The notes beneath the pieces were generated by a model. The model did no database searches and had not been told where the DNA came from. It saw only the letters and a list, made by a program, of their open reading frames with translations. A stretch of DNA of 64,000 nucleotides, from the NCBI GenBank assembly GCA_944384905.1, contig CALWVE010000040.1, positions 60,261 through 124,260 of the forward strand, in the 5' to 3' direction. A program made the position numbers and the translations under genes. Positions 53,144 through 61,252 of this stretch are shown here, in pieces. Within the stretch, counting starts at the first letter, position 1. Every line of letters begins with the position of its first letter. The DNA is from an uncultured Clostridia bacterium. GTDB taxonomy: Bacteria > Bacillota > Clostridia > Oscillospirales > Acutalibacteraceae.

Positions 53144-53677
53144 ATGGCAAACAAAAATCCTGTTGTCACGTTTGAAACTTCCGCCGGCACCATGACCGCC
53201 GAGCTGTATCCCGATGTGGCTCCCAATACGGTGAACAACTTTATCTCCCTGGTTCAGAAAGGTTTTTATGACGGCCTGATTTTCCACCGTGTCATCCCCG
53301 GCTTCATGATTCAGGGCGGCGACCCGGAAGGCTCCGGCATGGGCGGCCCCGGCTACGCCATCCGCGGCGAATTTTCCGGCAACGGCTTTGCCAATGAACT
53401 CAAGCATACCACCGGCGTGCTCTCCATGGCTCGCTCCATGCGTCCCGATTCCGCCGGCAGCCAGTTCTTCATCATGGTAGACGACGCTCCCCATCTGGAC
53501 GGTCAGTATGCCGCCTTCGGCTGCCTTACCGATGCAGAAAGCGTAAAAGTTGCCCAGAAGATCGTTTCGGCCCGCCGTGACTTCCGCGATCGTCCGCGCG
53601 AAGATCAGGTTATGACGAAAGTAACGGTTGAAACGTTCGGCGTTGACTATCCGCAGCCGGAAACCGTAGCGGAATAA
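53144..53677 (+). CDS. Cyclophilin-type peptidyl-prolyl cis-trans isomerase
   Basis: Cytoplasmic prolyl isomerase of 177 residues. It has the active-site elements FHRVIPGFMIQGGDP, SMARSMRPDSAGSQFFIM and HLDGQYAAFG. The ATG at 53144 (MANKNPVVTF) follows AGAGG by about nine bases; an ATG 17 codons upstream has no site. There is no signal peptide. It is a single gene ended by a terminator shared with the convergent Cys-rich gene. Confidence 0.93.
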   Translation: MANKNPVVTFETSAGTMTAELYPDVAPNTVNNFISLVQKGFYDGLIFHRVIPGFMIQGGDPEGSGMGGPGYAIRGEFSGNGFANELKHTTGVLSMARSMRPDSAGSQFFIMVDDAPHLDGQYAAFGCLTDAESVKVAQKIVSARRDFRDRPREDQVMTKVTVETFGVDYPQPETVAE

Positions 53678-53695
53678 ATCTTTTGCTATCAAAAA

Positions 53696-53737
53696 AGCTC
53701 TGTGTGAAGTTTCCTTCATACAGAGCTTCTTTTTCTG
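53696..53737 (+). terminator. Terminator of the cyclophilin gene, bidirectional
   Basis: AGCTCTGTGTGAAG pairs with CTTCATACAGAGCT around TTTC, then TCTTTTTC. The A-run on the other flank lets it also end the convergent gene at 53739. Confidence 0.85.
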
Positions 53738-53738
53738 T

Positions 53739-53933
53739 TTATCGATGCGGAAGATAAGCTACGGTCTGGTAGCAGCGGCGGATAATGTCGCCGCATCGTT
53801 CATTATGATATGCCAGATACGCCTTCTTCCGTTTTTGGCTGATCTGATTGGCTTTGCACATCAACTCCCAGCGGGCGCAGGATTTGTGGCATCCTTCAAA
53901 ATAATGGGAACACTTTGATTGACAAGGCAACAT
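53739..53933 (-). CDS. Small Cys-rich protein of unknown function
   Basis: 64 residues beginning MLPCQSKCSHYFEGCHKSCARW, followed by a basic helical middle (ISQKRKKAYLAYHNERCG). It has six cysteines in the first 40 residues or so, plus two more. The spacing CxxxCxxxxxxCxxxC suggests metal binding or a redox cluster. Similar short proteins with an EGCHK-type motif occur in Clostridia genomes, but I know no function. The ATG at 53931-53933 is nine bases after AAAGGAG. It follows a structured RNA that ends in a U-run only about 20 bases before the ribosome site. Confidence 0.65.
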   Translation of the reverse strand: MLPCQSKCSHYFEGCHKSCARWELMCKANQISQKRKKAYLAYHNERCGDIIRRCYQTVAYLPHR

Positions 53934-53952
53934 AATAAGCAACTCCTTTCAA

Positions 53953-54023
53953 CAATAAAAAACAGCCGACCCCATGAGACAGCACGCACCTATTGCGCAC
54001 CGTTCCACCGGGAACCGGCTGTT
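53953..54023 (-). ncRNA. Candidate structured leader or small RNA before the Cys-rich gene
   Basis: On the minus strand AACAGCCG (54016-54023) pairs with CGGCTGTT (53961-53968), enclosing two hairpins. One is GTTCC-CGGT-GGAAC. The other is a nine-pair stem (ACGGTGCGC with GTGCGTGCTGT, including three wobble pairs). This is a three-way junction whose closing stem is followed by TTTTTTATT, so it can terminate transcription. It fits a riboswitch or attenuator, or a separate small RNA. I do not recognise the class. Confidence 0.45.
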
Positions 54024-54026
54024 CTG

Positions 54027-54150
54027 CGATTACCGTTTACTTTTCTTTCAACACAATATGCGGGGCGTTTTCTGCCCAACCCTACACAAAGCATGGTCTA
54101 CACTCCTTTGAAGAGTCTGTCTCTATTATCTATGATTTTCGATTACCGTT
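54027..54150. repeat. Direct repeat CGATTACCGTT flanking the upstream leader segment
   Basis: An 11-base sequence occurs at 54027-54037 and again at 54140-54150, 113 bases apart. Between them are two more small hairpins (ACTCTT-CAA-AGGAGT and GGGC-AGAAAAC-GCCC on the minus strand). The role is unknown. Confidence 0.4.
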
Positions 54151-54189
54151 CTATCACTATCGGGTTAACTCTTTGTAAACTTTTTAAAC

Positions 54190-54233
54190 AAAAAGGGCCC
54201 GCACGGATTTTCATCCGCGCGAGCCTCTTTTTT
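54190..54233 (-). terminator. Terminator of pepT
   Basis: GGCTCGCGCGGAT pairs with ATCCGTGCGGGCC around GAAA, followed by CTTTTTG on the minus strand, directly after the pepT stop codon. Confidence 0.85.
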
Positions 54234-55449
54234 ATTTTACTTTTACCAGTTCAACCAGCACGTCCACCATTTTTTCAAGATAGTCGACGGAAACATACTC
54301 AAAACGGCCGTGACCGTTGTATGCGCCGGTGGAAAGGTTGGGGCAAAGCAGCCCGGCATAAGACAGACGAGCGCCGTCCGTACCGCCGCGAATCGGAATG
54401 CAGACGATTTTATCCACACCGCAGGCGCGATAAGCGTCTTCCGCACGATGGATAATATCCATGTGACCCTCGAATTTTTCCTTCATATTGTAATAGGAAT
54501 CGGCCAGATCGAGCGAAAGGATCTCGTAACCGTATTTATCGTTCATGTAGGCCACAATCTTACGGAACAGTTCCTTTTTCGCCTCAAACTTCGTGCGGTC
54601 GTGGTCGCGGATAATATATTTCAGCACGGCTTCCTCTTCGGTGCCGTTCATGAACATCAGATGCTGGAAGCCTTCGTAGCCTTCCGTATGGGCCGGAATT
54701 TCAAAGCCCGGCAGCATGCCGTTGAATTCAATGCCGACCAGCAGGGCGTTGATCATCTTGTTCTTGGAAGAACCCGGATGCATGGAACGGCCGTGAACCG
54801 TAATCTGTGCCGAAGCGGCGTTGAAGTTTTCATACTCAATCTCACCGATGCCGCCGCCGTCAACCGTATAGGCAAAATCGGCGTTGAAATCTTCCACATC
54901 GAAATGATCGGTGCCGGCGCCGACTTCTTCGTCGGGCGTAAAGCCGATGCATACACGGCCGTGCGGAACTTCTCCCGCAATCAGACGCTCGGCCGCCGCC
55001 ATAATGGCCGCAATACCGGCTTTGTCGTCGCCGCCGAGCAGGGTGGTGCCGTCGGTTACAACCAGATCCTGTCCCACGTTTTCATTCAGGCTGGGGAACT
55101 GCGCCGGGGACATCGTAATGCCTTTTTCAGCGTTGAGCGTAATTTCGCCGCCGTCATAGTTTTTGATAATCGAAGGACGGATATTGGCGCCGCTCGCCGC
55201 ATTGGATGTATCCATGTGCGCAATCAGGCCGATAGCCGGGGCATTCTCCTGTCCGGGCGTGGCGGGAATTTCCGCCATTACATAGCCCCATTCGGTCATG
55301 CGGACGTTTGAAGCGCCCATAGCCTCCAGCTCGTCTTTGAGCACACGGGCCAGCTCCAGCTGAGAAGCCGTGCTGGGGAACGTGCCGGTATCCTCCTGAG
55401 AAGTGGTATCATACGAAACATAGCGCAAAAATTTTTCAAGTGCTGCCAT
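54232..55449 (-). CDS. pepT: Tripeptide aminopeptidase (peptidase T)
   Basis: Cytoplasmic M20-family dizinc exopeptidase that frees the N-terminal residue of tripeptides. The 405-residue protein has the metal motif GLIAHMDTS near residue 77, GDDKAGIAAIMAA, the EE pair in FTPDEEVG, and the lid-domain VHGRSMHPGSSKNKM. The start is the ATG at 55447-55449, eight bases after GGAAAGGA. It is 31 bases downstream of manA and so probably shares its transcript. Confidence 0.93.
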   Translation of the reverse strand: MAALEKFLRYVSYDTTSQEDTGTFPSTASQLELARVLKDELEAMGASNVRMTEWGYVMAEIPATPGQENAPAIGLIAHMDTSNAASGANIRPSIIKNYDGGEITLNAEKGITMSPAQFPSLNENVGQDLVVTDGTTLLGGDDKAGIAAIMAAAERLIAGEVPHGRVCIGFTPDEEVGAGTDHFDVEDFNADFAYTVDGGGIGEIEYENFNAASAQITVHGRSMHPGSSKNKMINALLVGIEFNGMLPGFEIPAHTEGYEGFQHLMFMNGTEEEAVLKYIIRDHDRTKFEAKKELFRKIVAYMNDKYGYEILSLDLADSYYNMKEKFEGHMDIIHRAEDAYRACGVDKIVCIPIRGGTDGARLSYAGLLCPNLSTGAYNGHGRFEYVSVDYLEKMVDVLVELVKVK

Positions 55450-55480
55450 TTCGGTCATCCTTTCCGTACAGTTTACAATA

Positions 55481-56437
55481 TTATACCCTTGTTTCAATCA
55501 GTGTACAAGCACCTTTTACCGTAACACGCCCGCTTCCGGCAGGCACAAACAGGCTGTCGCCCTTGATGAACGATACCGTGTTTTCGCCCGAAATCTCGCC
55601 GCTGCCCCGGGTGACCACCAGCGAAACGAAGCTTGTCTCGTCTACATCCAGCGTCATTTCGTTTTCAACATCTAAACGCCGGGTTGTGAAATATTTGCAG
55701 GAAGCCAGCGGCTGAACCTTTCCGCCCGGCACAGTCTGCGCCGGCTGTACGCCCGCGCCGGGTTCGTTCGGCGTCAGGCGGGAAACCGCTTTCGCTTTTT
55801 CCACATGCAGTTCGCGCGGTTTGCCGTCGGCGCCTACGCGGCCATAATCGTACACGCGGTAGGTCGTGTTGGAATTCTGCTGAATCTCACAGATCAGAAT
55901 GCCCGCGCCAATGGCGTGGATCGTTCCAGCTTCGATAAAGAACACGTCTCCCGGATGAACCGGCACGCGGCGCAGTACGTCGGTCAATGTGTTATCGGCG
56001 ATGCGCTGGGCAAATTCCTCGGGGGTCAGCTCGCGCTCCACGCCGAAATACAGGCTGGCGCCTTCTTCGCAATCGAGCACATACCACATTTCTGTTTTGC
56101 CGTATTCATGTTCTACGCGCAGAGCGTATTCATCGCTGGGATGAACCTGCACGGAAAGCGGTTTGGCCGCATCGATAAATTTAATCAAGACCGGGAAATT
56201 TTCAAACGCCGCAGCGTTTTTCCCCAAAGCGGCCGGACCGGCTTTTTTCAGATACTCGCTCAGCGTCATTCCGTCCGAAGGGCCGCCGCAGATTTTGCTT
56301 TCGCCCGCCGGGTGTGTGGAAAGTTCCCAGCTTTCGGCCACAATATCCAGATCACTCTGCTTGCCGAATTCGGTTTTCAGTTTCGTTCCGCCCCACAGGT
56401 AATCCTTGAAGGCCGGAGACAGTTTTTCGATGGACAT
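55481..56437 (-). CDS. manA: Mannose-6-phosphate isomerase, class I
   Basis: Zinc-dependent isomerase linking mannose-6-phosphate and fructose-6-phosphate. The 318-residue cupin-fold protein starts MSIEKLSPAFKDYLWGGTKL and has metal-site motifs SVQVHPSDEYA and FFIEAGTIHAIGAGI. The ATG at 56435-56437 follows GGAGG, although a competing ATG lies two codons upstream. The first 86 bases overlap the end of the preceding repair gene on the same strand, an unusually long overlap. Confidence 0.92.
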   Translation of the reverse strand: MSIEKLSPAFKDYLWGGTKLKTEFGKQSDLDIVAESWELSTHPAGESKICGGPSDGMTLSEYLKKAGPAALGKNAAAFENFPVLIKFIDAAKPLSVQVHPSDEYALRVEHEYGKTEMWYVLDCEEGASLYFGVERELTPEEFAQRIADNTLTDVLRRVPVHPGDVFFIEAGTIHAIGAGILICEIQQNSNTTYRVYDYGRVGADGKPRELHVEKAKAVSRLTPNEPGAGVQPAQTVPGGKVQPLASCKYFTTRRLDVENEMTLDVDETSFVSLVVTRGSGEISGENTVSFIKGDSLFVPAGSGRVTVKGACTLIETRV

Positions 56438-57218
56438 GTGCATCCTCCCATTCTTTTCTGGCATCAAACGCCTGATGCTCCGTCATCACGCCCCGGTAAC
56501 GCAGCGGCATATGCGTGCGCTGACAGCGGGGATTGTAGCGGGCCTCAATGGCGATGGTCTCGTAAAATTGTTTCCACAGCGCGCGGAACGCCCGTTCCTC
56601 GACGCCGGGCGGCGGCAGTTCCAGCTTTTCCACAGCGATGATCCGTACACGCTCGCGGTCGTAAATCAGCGCCGAATGGTGCGTGCGGTCATAAATCAAA
56701 AAGCGTTCGCCGGAAAACCGGGCGATAAAATGCTCCGCCAAAACCGGCAGCACCTGATTTTTCGGCTCGATCTCCGCCACCAATACGCCGTCGGCATCGG
56801 AAAAGCGGATAAAGCCCTTGAGCAGATGCGCTTCGTTGCCCAGATGCTGCACAGCCTGACGCAGGGCGTACACATCGTCGTCGCCCAGGCGATAAACGAT
56901 ATCCGGCCCTTCGTGGTATCCTTTTAAAAGAAAGCGCAGCATAACGGCTTCCTTTTGCGGCAAAGCTGTCAAAAAAGCATCGCGCACCAGCTGCTGTGCC
57001 TCTCGGCCGATCTTTTCCGGTATGGAACGCGCCACGCGCCGGGCTTTGTCAAACTCGGTTTCCACGCGGTGCAGCGGCAGTAGCGCCGGGATTGCTTCGT
57101 CGTCTTCGCGGTAAATTTCCGTGGGGAAGCGTTTATGATAGACGGCGTCGAACACACAGCAGAGAAAACCGTCGAACGTACCGTCGTAAAGATAAATCAA
57201 ATCTGTCCGGTGATACAT
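56352..57218 (-). CDS. TIGR03915-type putative DNA repair protein, partner of the radical SAM protein
   Basis: 288-residue protein beginning MYHRTDLIYLYDGTFDGFLCCVF and containing IEPKNQVLPVLAEHFIARF, YDRTHHSALIYDR and the C-terminal MPLRYRGVMTEHQ. I recognise the family that is nearly always paired with the radical SAM gene upstream and is thought to act in DNA repair or modification, mechanism unknown. Family members usually end near the MPLRYRGVMTE segment. The last 30 or so residues here are extra and come from the manA overlap. The start overlaps the radical SAM stop by 22 bases. Confidence 0.85.
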   Translation of the reverse strand: MYHRTDLIYLYDGTFDGFLCCVFDAVYHKRFPTEIYREDDEAIPALLPLHRVETEFDKARRVARSIPEKIGREAQQLVRDAFLTALPQKEAVMLRFLLKGYHEGPDIVYRLGDDDVYALRQAVQHLGNEAHLLKGFIRFSDADGVLVAEIEPKNQVLPVLAEHFIARFSGERFLIYDRTHHSALIYDRERVRIIAVEKLELPPPGVEERAFRALWKQFYETIAIEARYNPRCQRTHMPLRYRGVMTEHQAFDARKEWEDAHVHRKTVSGLQGLPVGRNETENRIRQAE

Positions 57219-58483
57219 TGGCGAATGTCCTCCGGCCGCGGGTCAAACAGCGAAAGCTGGCGGTTTTCCACCGGCGGCATGGCATCCGGCAGCAAGTACC
57301 GGGCAATCTCATTCTCTTTAAAGCGCAGCCCTTCGCGGCGTTTGCCGCCGCACACAATAAAAAACTGGGCGCGCCGCAAAACCACGCCGAGCTTTTTCAG
57401 CGTATCATAGTTAAGCGCCGAAACACGGCGAACCTGCACGATGCGCCGGGCGCTTTTTACGCCGATTCCCGGCACGCGCAATAACATCTCGTACGGCGCG
57501 CGGTTTACTTCCACAGGAAACTGCTCGGGATGATACAGCGCCCAGCAGCATTTCGGGTCGAACCGCGGGTCAAAATCGGGATGCGCGTCGTCTAAAATTT
57601 CATCGGCATTAAAGCCGTAAAAGCGCAGCAGCCAGTCGGCCTGATACAGCCGGTGTTCCCGCAAGAGCGGCGGGCGCGTATCGAGCGACGGCAGGTTTTT
57701 GCCCGCCACAACCGGCGTATAAGCCGAAAAAAACACCCGCTTAAGCGCATATTTGCGATAGAGTCCGGCTGTCAGCCGAAGAATCTGGCGGTCCGTTTCC
57801 GGCGTGGCGCCGATAATCATCTGTGTGCTCTGCCCGGCGGGGACAAACCGCGGGGCATGGCTATATTTTACAATTTCGGCACGGCTTTCGTCAATCCCGT
57901 TTTTGATTTTCGCCATAGGCAGCAAGATGCTTTCCTTGCTTTTATCGGGTGCCAGCAACTTTAAGCTGGCCTGCGAGGGCAGCTCAATGTTCACGCTCAT
58001 GCGGTCGGCCCAAAGCCCCAGCCGGCGGATCAGCATAGGATCGGCGCCGGGGATGCCTTTCACATGAATATAGCCGCGAAATCCGTATTCCTCCCGCAGA
58101 ATACGCAGCACTTCGGCCATGCGCTCACAGGTGTAATCCGGCGTACCGATAACGGCCGAGCTTAAAAACAGGCCCTCAATATAATTGCGGCGGTAAAACT
58201 GAATCGTCAGGTCGGCCAGCTCACGGGGCGTGAAGGTTGCGCGCGGGGTGTCGTTGGTCCGGCGGTTGACGCAGTAGGCACAGTCATAGGAACACACGTT
58301 GCTCATCAATACTTTTAATAGGGAAATGCACCGCCCGTCGGCCGAAAAGCTGTGGCAGCAGCCGGGCGCCATCGTGCTGCCCAATTTTCCCTTTACGCCC
58401 GCCCGATCCGATCCGCTCGATGTGCAGGCCACATCGTATTTGGCGGCGTCGGTGAGTATGGTCAGTTTTTCAAAAACATCCAT
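57197..58483 (-). CDS. TIGR03916-type radical SAM protein, putative DNA repair
   Basis: 428-residue radical SAM enzyme. The Fe-S cluster motif is Cys64, Cys68, Cys71 (CSYDCAYC), preceded by other Cys residues (CCHS at 42-45). A SAM barrel follows, and a C-terminal helix-hairpin-helix (LRVPGIGVKSARRIVQ) indicates DNA binding. It is the usual partner of the TIGR03915 gene. Upstream lie a consensus -35 and two LexA-type boxes, which supports a DNA damage function. The ATG follows AGGGGA. The actual lesion or reaction is unknown. Confidence 0.88.
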   Translation of the reverse strand: MDVFEKLTILTDAAKYDVACTSSGSDRAGVKGKLGSTMAPGCCHSFSADGRCISLLKVLMSNVCSYDCAYCVNRRTNDTPRATFTPRELADLTIQFYRRNYIEGLFLSSAVIGTPDYTCERMAEVLRILREEYGFRGYIHVKGIPGADPMLIRRLGLWADRMSVNIELPSQASLKLLAPDKSKESILLPMAKIKNGIDESRAEIVKYSHAPRFVPAGQSTQMIIGATPETDRQILRLTAGLYRKYALKRVFFSAYTPVVAGKNLPSLDTRPPLLREHRLYQADWLLRFYGFNADEILDDAHPDFDPRFDPKCCWALYHPEQFPVEVNRAPYEMLLRVPGIGVKSARRIVQVRRVSALNYDTLKKLGVVLRRAQFFIVCGGKRREGLRFKENEIARYLLPDAMPPVENRQLSLFDPRPEDIRQCITGQI

Positions 58484-58500
58484 CGCGTTCCCCTCGATTC

Positions 58501-58513
58501 AAACAAATGTTCG
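58501..58513. promoter_or_regulatory. Second LexA-like box
   Basis: CGAACATTTGTTT on the minus strand matches the Firmicutes LexA box core GAAC-N4-GTTC with one mismatch. It lies between the transcription start and the gene. Next to it is a perfect CGTAC-AA-GTACG palindrome (58512-58523). Confidence 0.55.
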
Positions 58514-58526
58514 TACTTGTACGTTT

Positions 58527-58555
58527 ACAATAGAACATCTGTTCGTATTTGTCAA
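58527..58555 (-). promoter_or_regulatory. SOS-type promoter of the repair cassette
   Basis: Consensus TTGACA at 58550-58555 and TATTGT at 58527-58532 on the minus strand with a 17-base spacer. The spacer holds the LexA box. Confidence 0.75.
58533..58545. promoter_or_regulatory. LexA (SOS) box
   Basis: CGAACAGATGTTC on the minus strand is a full match to the Firmicutes core CGAAC-N4-GTTC. It fills the spacer between -35 and -10, where a bound repressor would block RNA polymerase. Confidence 0.75.
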
Positions 58556-58566
58556 GAGGAAAAAAC

Positions 58567-58632
58567 TGAAAAATCCCCCTTCGGGGCCAAAGCGTCCGCA
58601 AAACCGGACAGCCCAAAAGAGGGATTATCATT
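58567..58632 (-). terminator. Terminator of the MFS transporter gene
   Basis: AATCCCTCTT pairs with AAGGGGGATT, enclosing a GTCCG-GTTTTG-CGGAC hairpin, then TTTTTC on the minus strand, immediately after the stop codon. Confidence 0.75.
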
Positions 58633-59853
58633 TTAAAATTCAGCTTCTGCCGTTTTAGGCTTTTTGCCCATCAGCTGGCTGAGCAGGAACAGCCCGACCG
58701 CCGCCATAAAGACCGCGCCGGTAATCAAATAGAACGGGCGCGCGCCTACCGCGTCGAACAATACGCCGCCCAGAAGATTCCCCACAATGCCCGCAGCCGA
58801 AAGCACCGAAGCGTAAATCGCCTGCGCGGTGGCTTTAAGCTGGTCGGGCGCCAACTGATAAATGTAGTTGGGAGACGCACCCAGATACAGGCCGTTGCCC
58901 AAACCGAACAGCAGACAAATCCCAACGCACGAAACCAGGCTGCTCACCACCGAGCCGAACAAAAAGCATTCCAGCGCCATCAGCATGGCTGCTACCATAA
59001 TCAGATACTGCATCCGGAAATGCCGGCTCAGCTTGGAAAGCCCCAGCAAAAGCGGCACCTCCATAAAAGCACGAAACGCCAGCAAGACGCCGTAATTGTT
59101 GGTTCCAAAGCCCATTTCATCCAGATAATACGGCAAAAATGAGGCCTCAAAACCGATGGCAACGTAAAACACAAACGTAAACACCAAAAACGCCACATAC
59201 TGGCTGTCTTTAAACAAGAGCCCTACCGGCAGCCCGTTTTTCTTATCGCTTTTAGCGCGGCTTCTGCCGCCCGGCTCTTCACAGAAGAAAATCAGCACAA
59301 TCGGCGGAATCATCAAAACAGCGCCCAGCCAGAAGGTATTGGCCGATCCGATCCAGCCGATGTTGGCCGCAACCAGCAGGCTCATAATAGCATACGCCAC
59401 AGAACCGGAAGAGCGGATCACACCGTAATGCATGCCTCGTCCGCTGCAAATACGCACCGTCAGGTTATCCAGAAAAATCGTTGTGGAACCTTTGAAGAAA
59501 TTGAAAACGGTGATAAACAGAATCAAAACCAAAAAGGCATTGGGGACATTCGCCAAACACGGAATAACGGCATAGCTGCCAAAGCCCACGATCAGCAGGA
59601 TCATATTGACTTTTCGAACCGAATGGATCTTATCGCTGACCATACCCCAAAATGTCATGGCCGCAATGGCTACAGCCGACATCAGCGCATTCACAAGCCC
59701 CACAGAGGCCGCGCTGAATCCTTGTTCTTTCAAAAAAATGGTCTGATAGCTGGTCATAACCCAGCCGATCCAGAACGTCATTTGCACGCCGGCAAGCTTG
59801 GCGGCTTCCCGGGCCGAAGATCCTTTTTCCAGATGAAAACGGCGAATGAACAT
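58633..59853 (-). CDS. MFS transporter (LacY/oligosaccharide symporter-like)
   Basis: Membrane transporter of 406 residues with about twelve transmembrane segments in two halves. Between TM2 and TM3 is the MFS loop GMVSDKIHSVRKVN. The family resembles the nucleoside/oligosaccharide-type symporters (MFS_1-like). I choose the ATG at 59851-59853, which follows GGAGG by seven bases; the longer open frame has 29 extra polar residues and no site. The adjacent upstream gene is an AraR-like sugar regulator, so a sugar or glycoside substrate is inferred. Confidence 0.85.
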   Translation of the reverse strand: MFIRRFHLEKGSSAREAAKLAGVQMTFWIGWVMTSYQTIFLKEQGFSAASVGLVNALMSAVAIAAMTFWGMVSDKIHSVRKVNMILLIVGFGSYAVIPCLANVPNAFLVLILFITVFNFFKGSTTIFLDNLTVRICSGRGMHYGVIRSSGSVAYAIMSLLVAANIGWIGSANTFWLGAVLMIPPIVLIFFCEEPGGRSRAKSDKKNGLPVGLLFKDSQYVAFLVFTFVFYVAIGFEASFLPYYLDEMGFGTNNYGVLLAFRAFMEVPLLLGLSKLSRHFRMQYLIMVAAMLMALECFLFGSVVSSLVSCVGICLLFGLGNGLYLGASPNYIYQLAPDQLKATAQAIYASVLSAAGIVGNLLGGVLFDAVGARPFYLITGAVFMAAVGLFLLSQLMGKKPKTAEAEF

Positions 59854-59910
59854 ATATAGCCTCCTGCCTGATTTACAAAACAACAGCCTGCAAACAGCAG
59901 GCGCATCCAA

Positions 59911-59940
59911 AGTATAAGTCATTCCCCGCGCGCGTGTCAA
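59911..59940 (-). promoter_or_regulatory. Predicted promoter of the MFS transporter gene
   Basis: Consensus TTGACA at 59935-59940 and TATACT at 59911-59916 on the minus strand with an 18-base spacer. A GCCTGC/GCAGGC hairpin follows in the leader. Confidence 0.7.
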
Positions 59941-59983
59941 CGTTCCTCGACAAAAGAATCTGTGTTTCCCCCAAAAACGGCGA

Positions 59984-60020
59984 AACGCCTGCGGCCCCGA
60001 AAGGCGCAGGCGTTGTTTTT
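59984..60020 (-). terminator. Terminator of the AraR-like regulator gene
   Basis: AACGCCTGCG pairs perfectly with CGCAGGCGTT. A T-run lies on the plus-strand side, and on the minus strand a TCGCCGTTTTTG stretch follows. Confidence 0.7.
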
Positions 60021-60048
60021 GTTGATTTTTCCGTATAATTGCTCGGCT

Positions 60049-61122
60049 TTAACGCACGGAATTTCCCGAAACCGGCTCCATTTTCATCACGAGCGATTTT
60101 TCGCGTACACCCGTTTCGGCCATATGCAAAATCATGCGGGCAGCCTGCACGCCCATCTCCTCTTTCGGATGGTTCATCGTTGTGATGCGCACGGCCCCAT
60201 ATTGTGCCAATCCGGAATTATCAAACCCGATTACAGATAGATCCTCCGGAACCCGTTTGCCCCGTGCACGCAGGAATTCAATCAGGCGAAAAGCTATCGT
60301 ATCGTTATAGCACACGATACCGTCGCAGCCCGAAAAACGTTCCATCAAGCGCTTTCCATTTTGCCCGCGGAACAAAAACGGATCATCCGCCGTAGAAAAC
60401 CACACAACGGCGTCGTCCCCGGCCCAGGCGCCGCCTGCCAAAGCCGCTTTCATCATACCTTCATAGCGGCGATGCCCCTGCATATCATCCGATTTGAAAA
60501 TACCGCCCAGCTTGCGGCAGCCGCGCCGCATCAAATATCCCGCCGCATCGGCTCCGGCCCGCACATCATCTGTCACCACATAGGTGCAGTCCGTCAGTTC
60601 CCGATAATAGGCATTAAAAAAGACGACCGGAATCCCGGAACGCTCCAGCTTGCGGTACAATTCGAGATTAGGATTGGGAAGCGCCGATTTGATGCCTTCT
60701 ACAATCAGTCCGTCCACGCCTTTTTCCTGCATCGAAAGAAGCAGTCTTTTTTCGTTTTCCACACGATTGAGCGTAGCCCCCAACATCATGCTGTATCCGT
60801 GTTCGGTCAGCTCCCGCTCGATTCCCCGGATAATCGCCGGGAAAATATAATCGGAAATATAGGTCGTGATCACGCCGATATTCATCGTGCGCCGCTGGGA
60901 AGCAACGCCGGAAACATACGTGCCGCTGCCGCGCCGGCGAACCAGCATGCCTTCGTTTTCGAGCGCGCTTAACGCCTGGCGTACGGTTTGACGGCTGTAG
61001 TCAAACCGGTCTGCAAGCCGATGTTCGCTTTCAATCCGGTCGCCCGGCTTATAGATTCCCTGCGAAATCTGCTGATGCAGATAGGCCACCAGTTTTTCGT
61101 ATTTCGGAAGCTCGCGCTTCAT
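60049..61122 (-). CDS. AraR-like transcriptional regulator (GntR DNA-binding, LacI effector domain)
   Basis: 357-residue regulator. Residues 7-75 form a GntR-type winged helix (ISQGIYKPGDRIESEHRLADRF region, then RQTVRQALSALENEGML). Residues about 82-357 form a LacI/periplasmic-binding-like effector domain (MNIGVITTYISDYIFP, YNDTIAFRLIEFLRARGKRVP). This domain order is that of AraR, the arabinose repressor of Bacillus. The ATG at 61120-61122 lies seven bases after GGAGG. Three phased repeats lie upstream and may be its own operator. The likely target is the adjacent MFS gene; the effector sugar is unknown. Confidence 0.88.
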   Translation of the reverse strand: MKRELPKYEKLVAYLHQQISQGIYKPGDRIESEHRLADRFDYSRQTVRQALSALENEGMLVRRRGSGTYVSGVASQRRTMNIGVITTYISDYIFPAIIRGIERELTEHGYSMMLGATLNRVENEKRLLLSMQEKGVDGLIVEGIKSALPNPNLELYRKLERSGIPVVFFNAYYRELTDCTYVVTDDVRAGADAAGYLMRRGCRKLGGIFKSDDMQGHRRYEGMMKAALAGGAWAGDDAVVWFSTADDPFLFRGQNGKRLMERFSGCDGIVCYNDTIAFRLIEFLRARGKRVPEDLSVIGFDNSGLAQYGAVRITTMNHPKEEMGVQAARMILHMAETGVREKSLVMKMEPVSGNSVR

Positions 61123-61183
61123 CAAACCGCCTCCTTTCCCAAAACCTACTTATAGCAAGAAATACACCTGAAAAGTATACATA

Positions 61184-61236
61184 CAACTTTTTAAAAATAC
61201 AATACAACTTTTTAGGAAAATACGCAACTGTTTTTT
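61184..61236. repeat. Three helically phased CAACT-T-run repeats upstream of the regulator
   Basis: CAACTTTTTA at 61184 and 61205 and CAACTGTTTTTT at 61225 recur at 21- and 20-base intervals, two helical turns each. They lie between the divergent regulator and ACT-domain genes and could be operator sites or intrinsic bends. Confidence 0.5.
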
Positions 61237-61252
61237 TAATTTTCTCTTTCGC

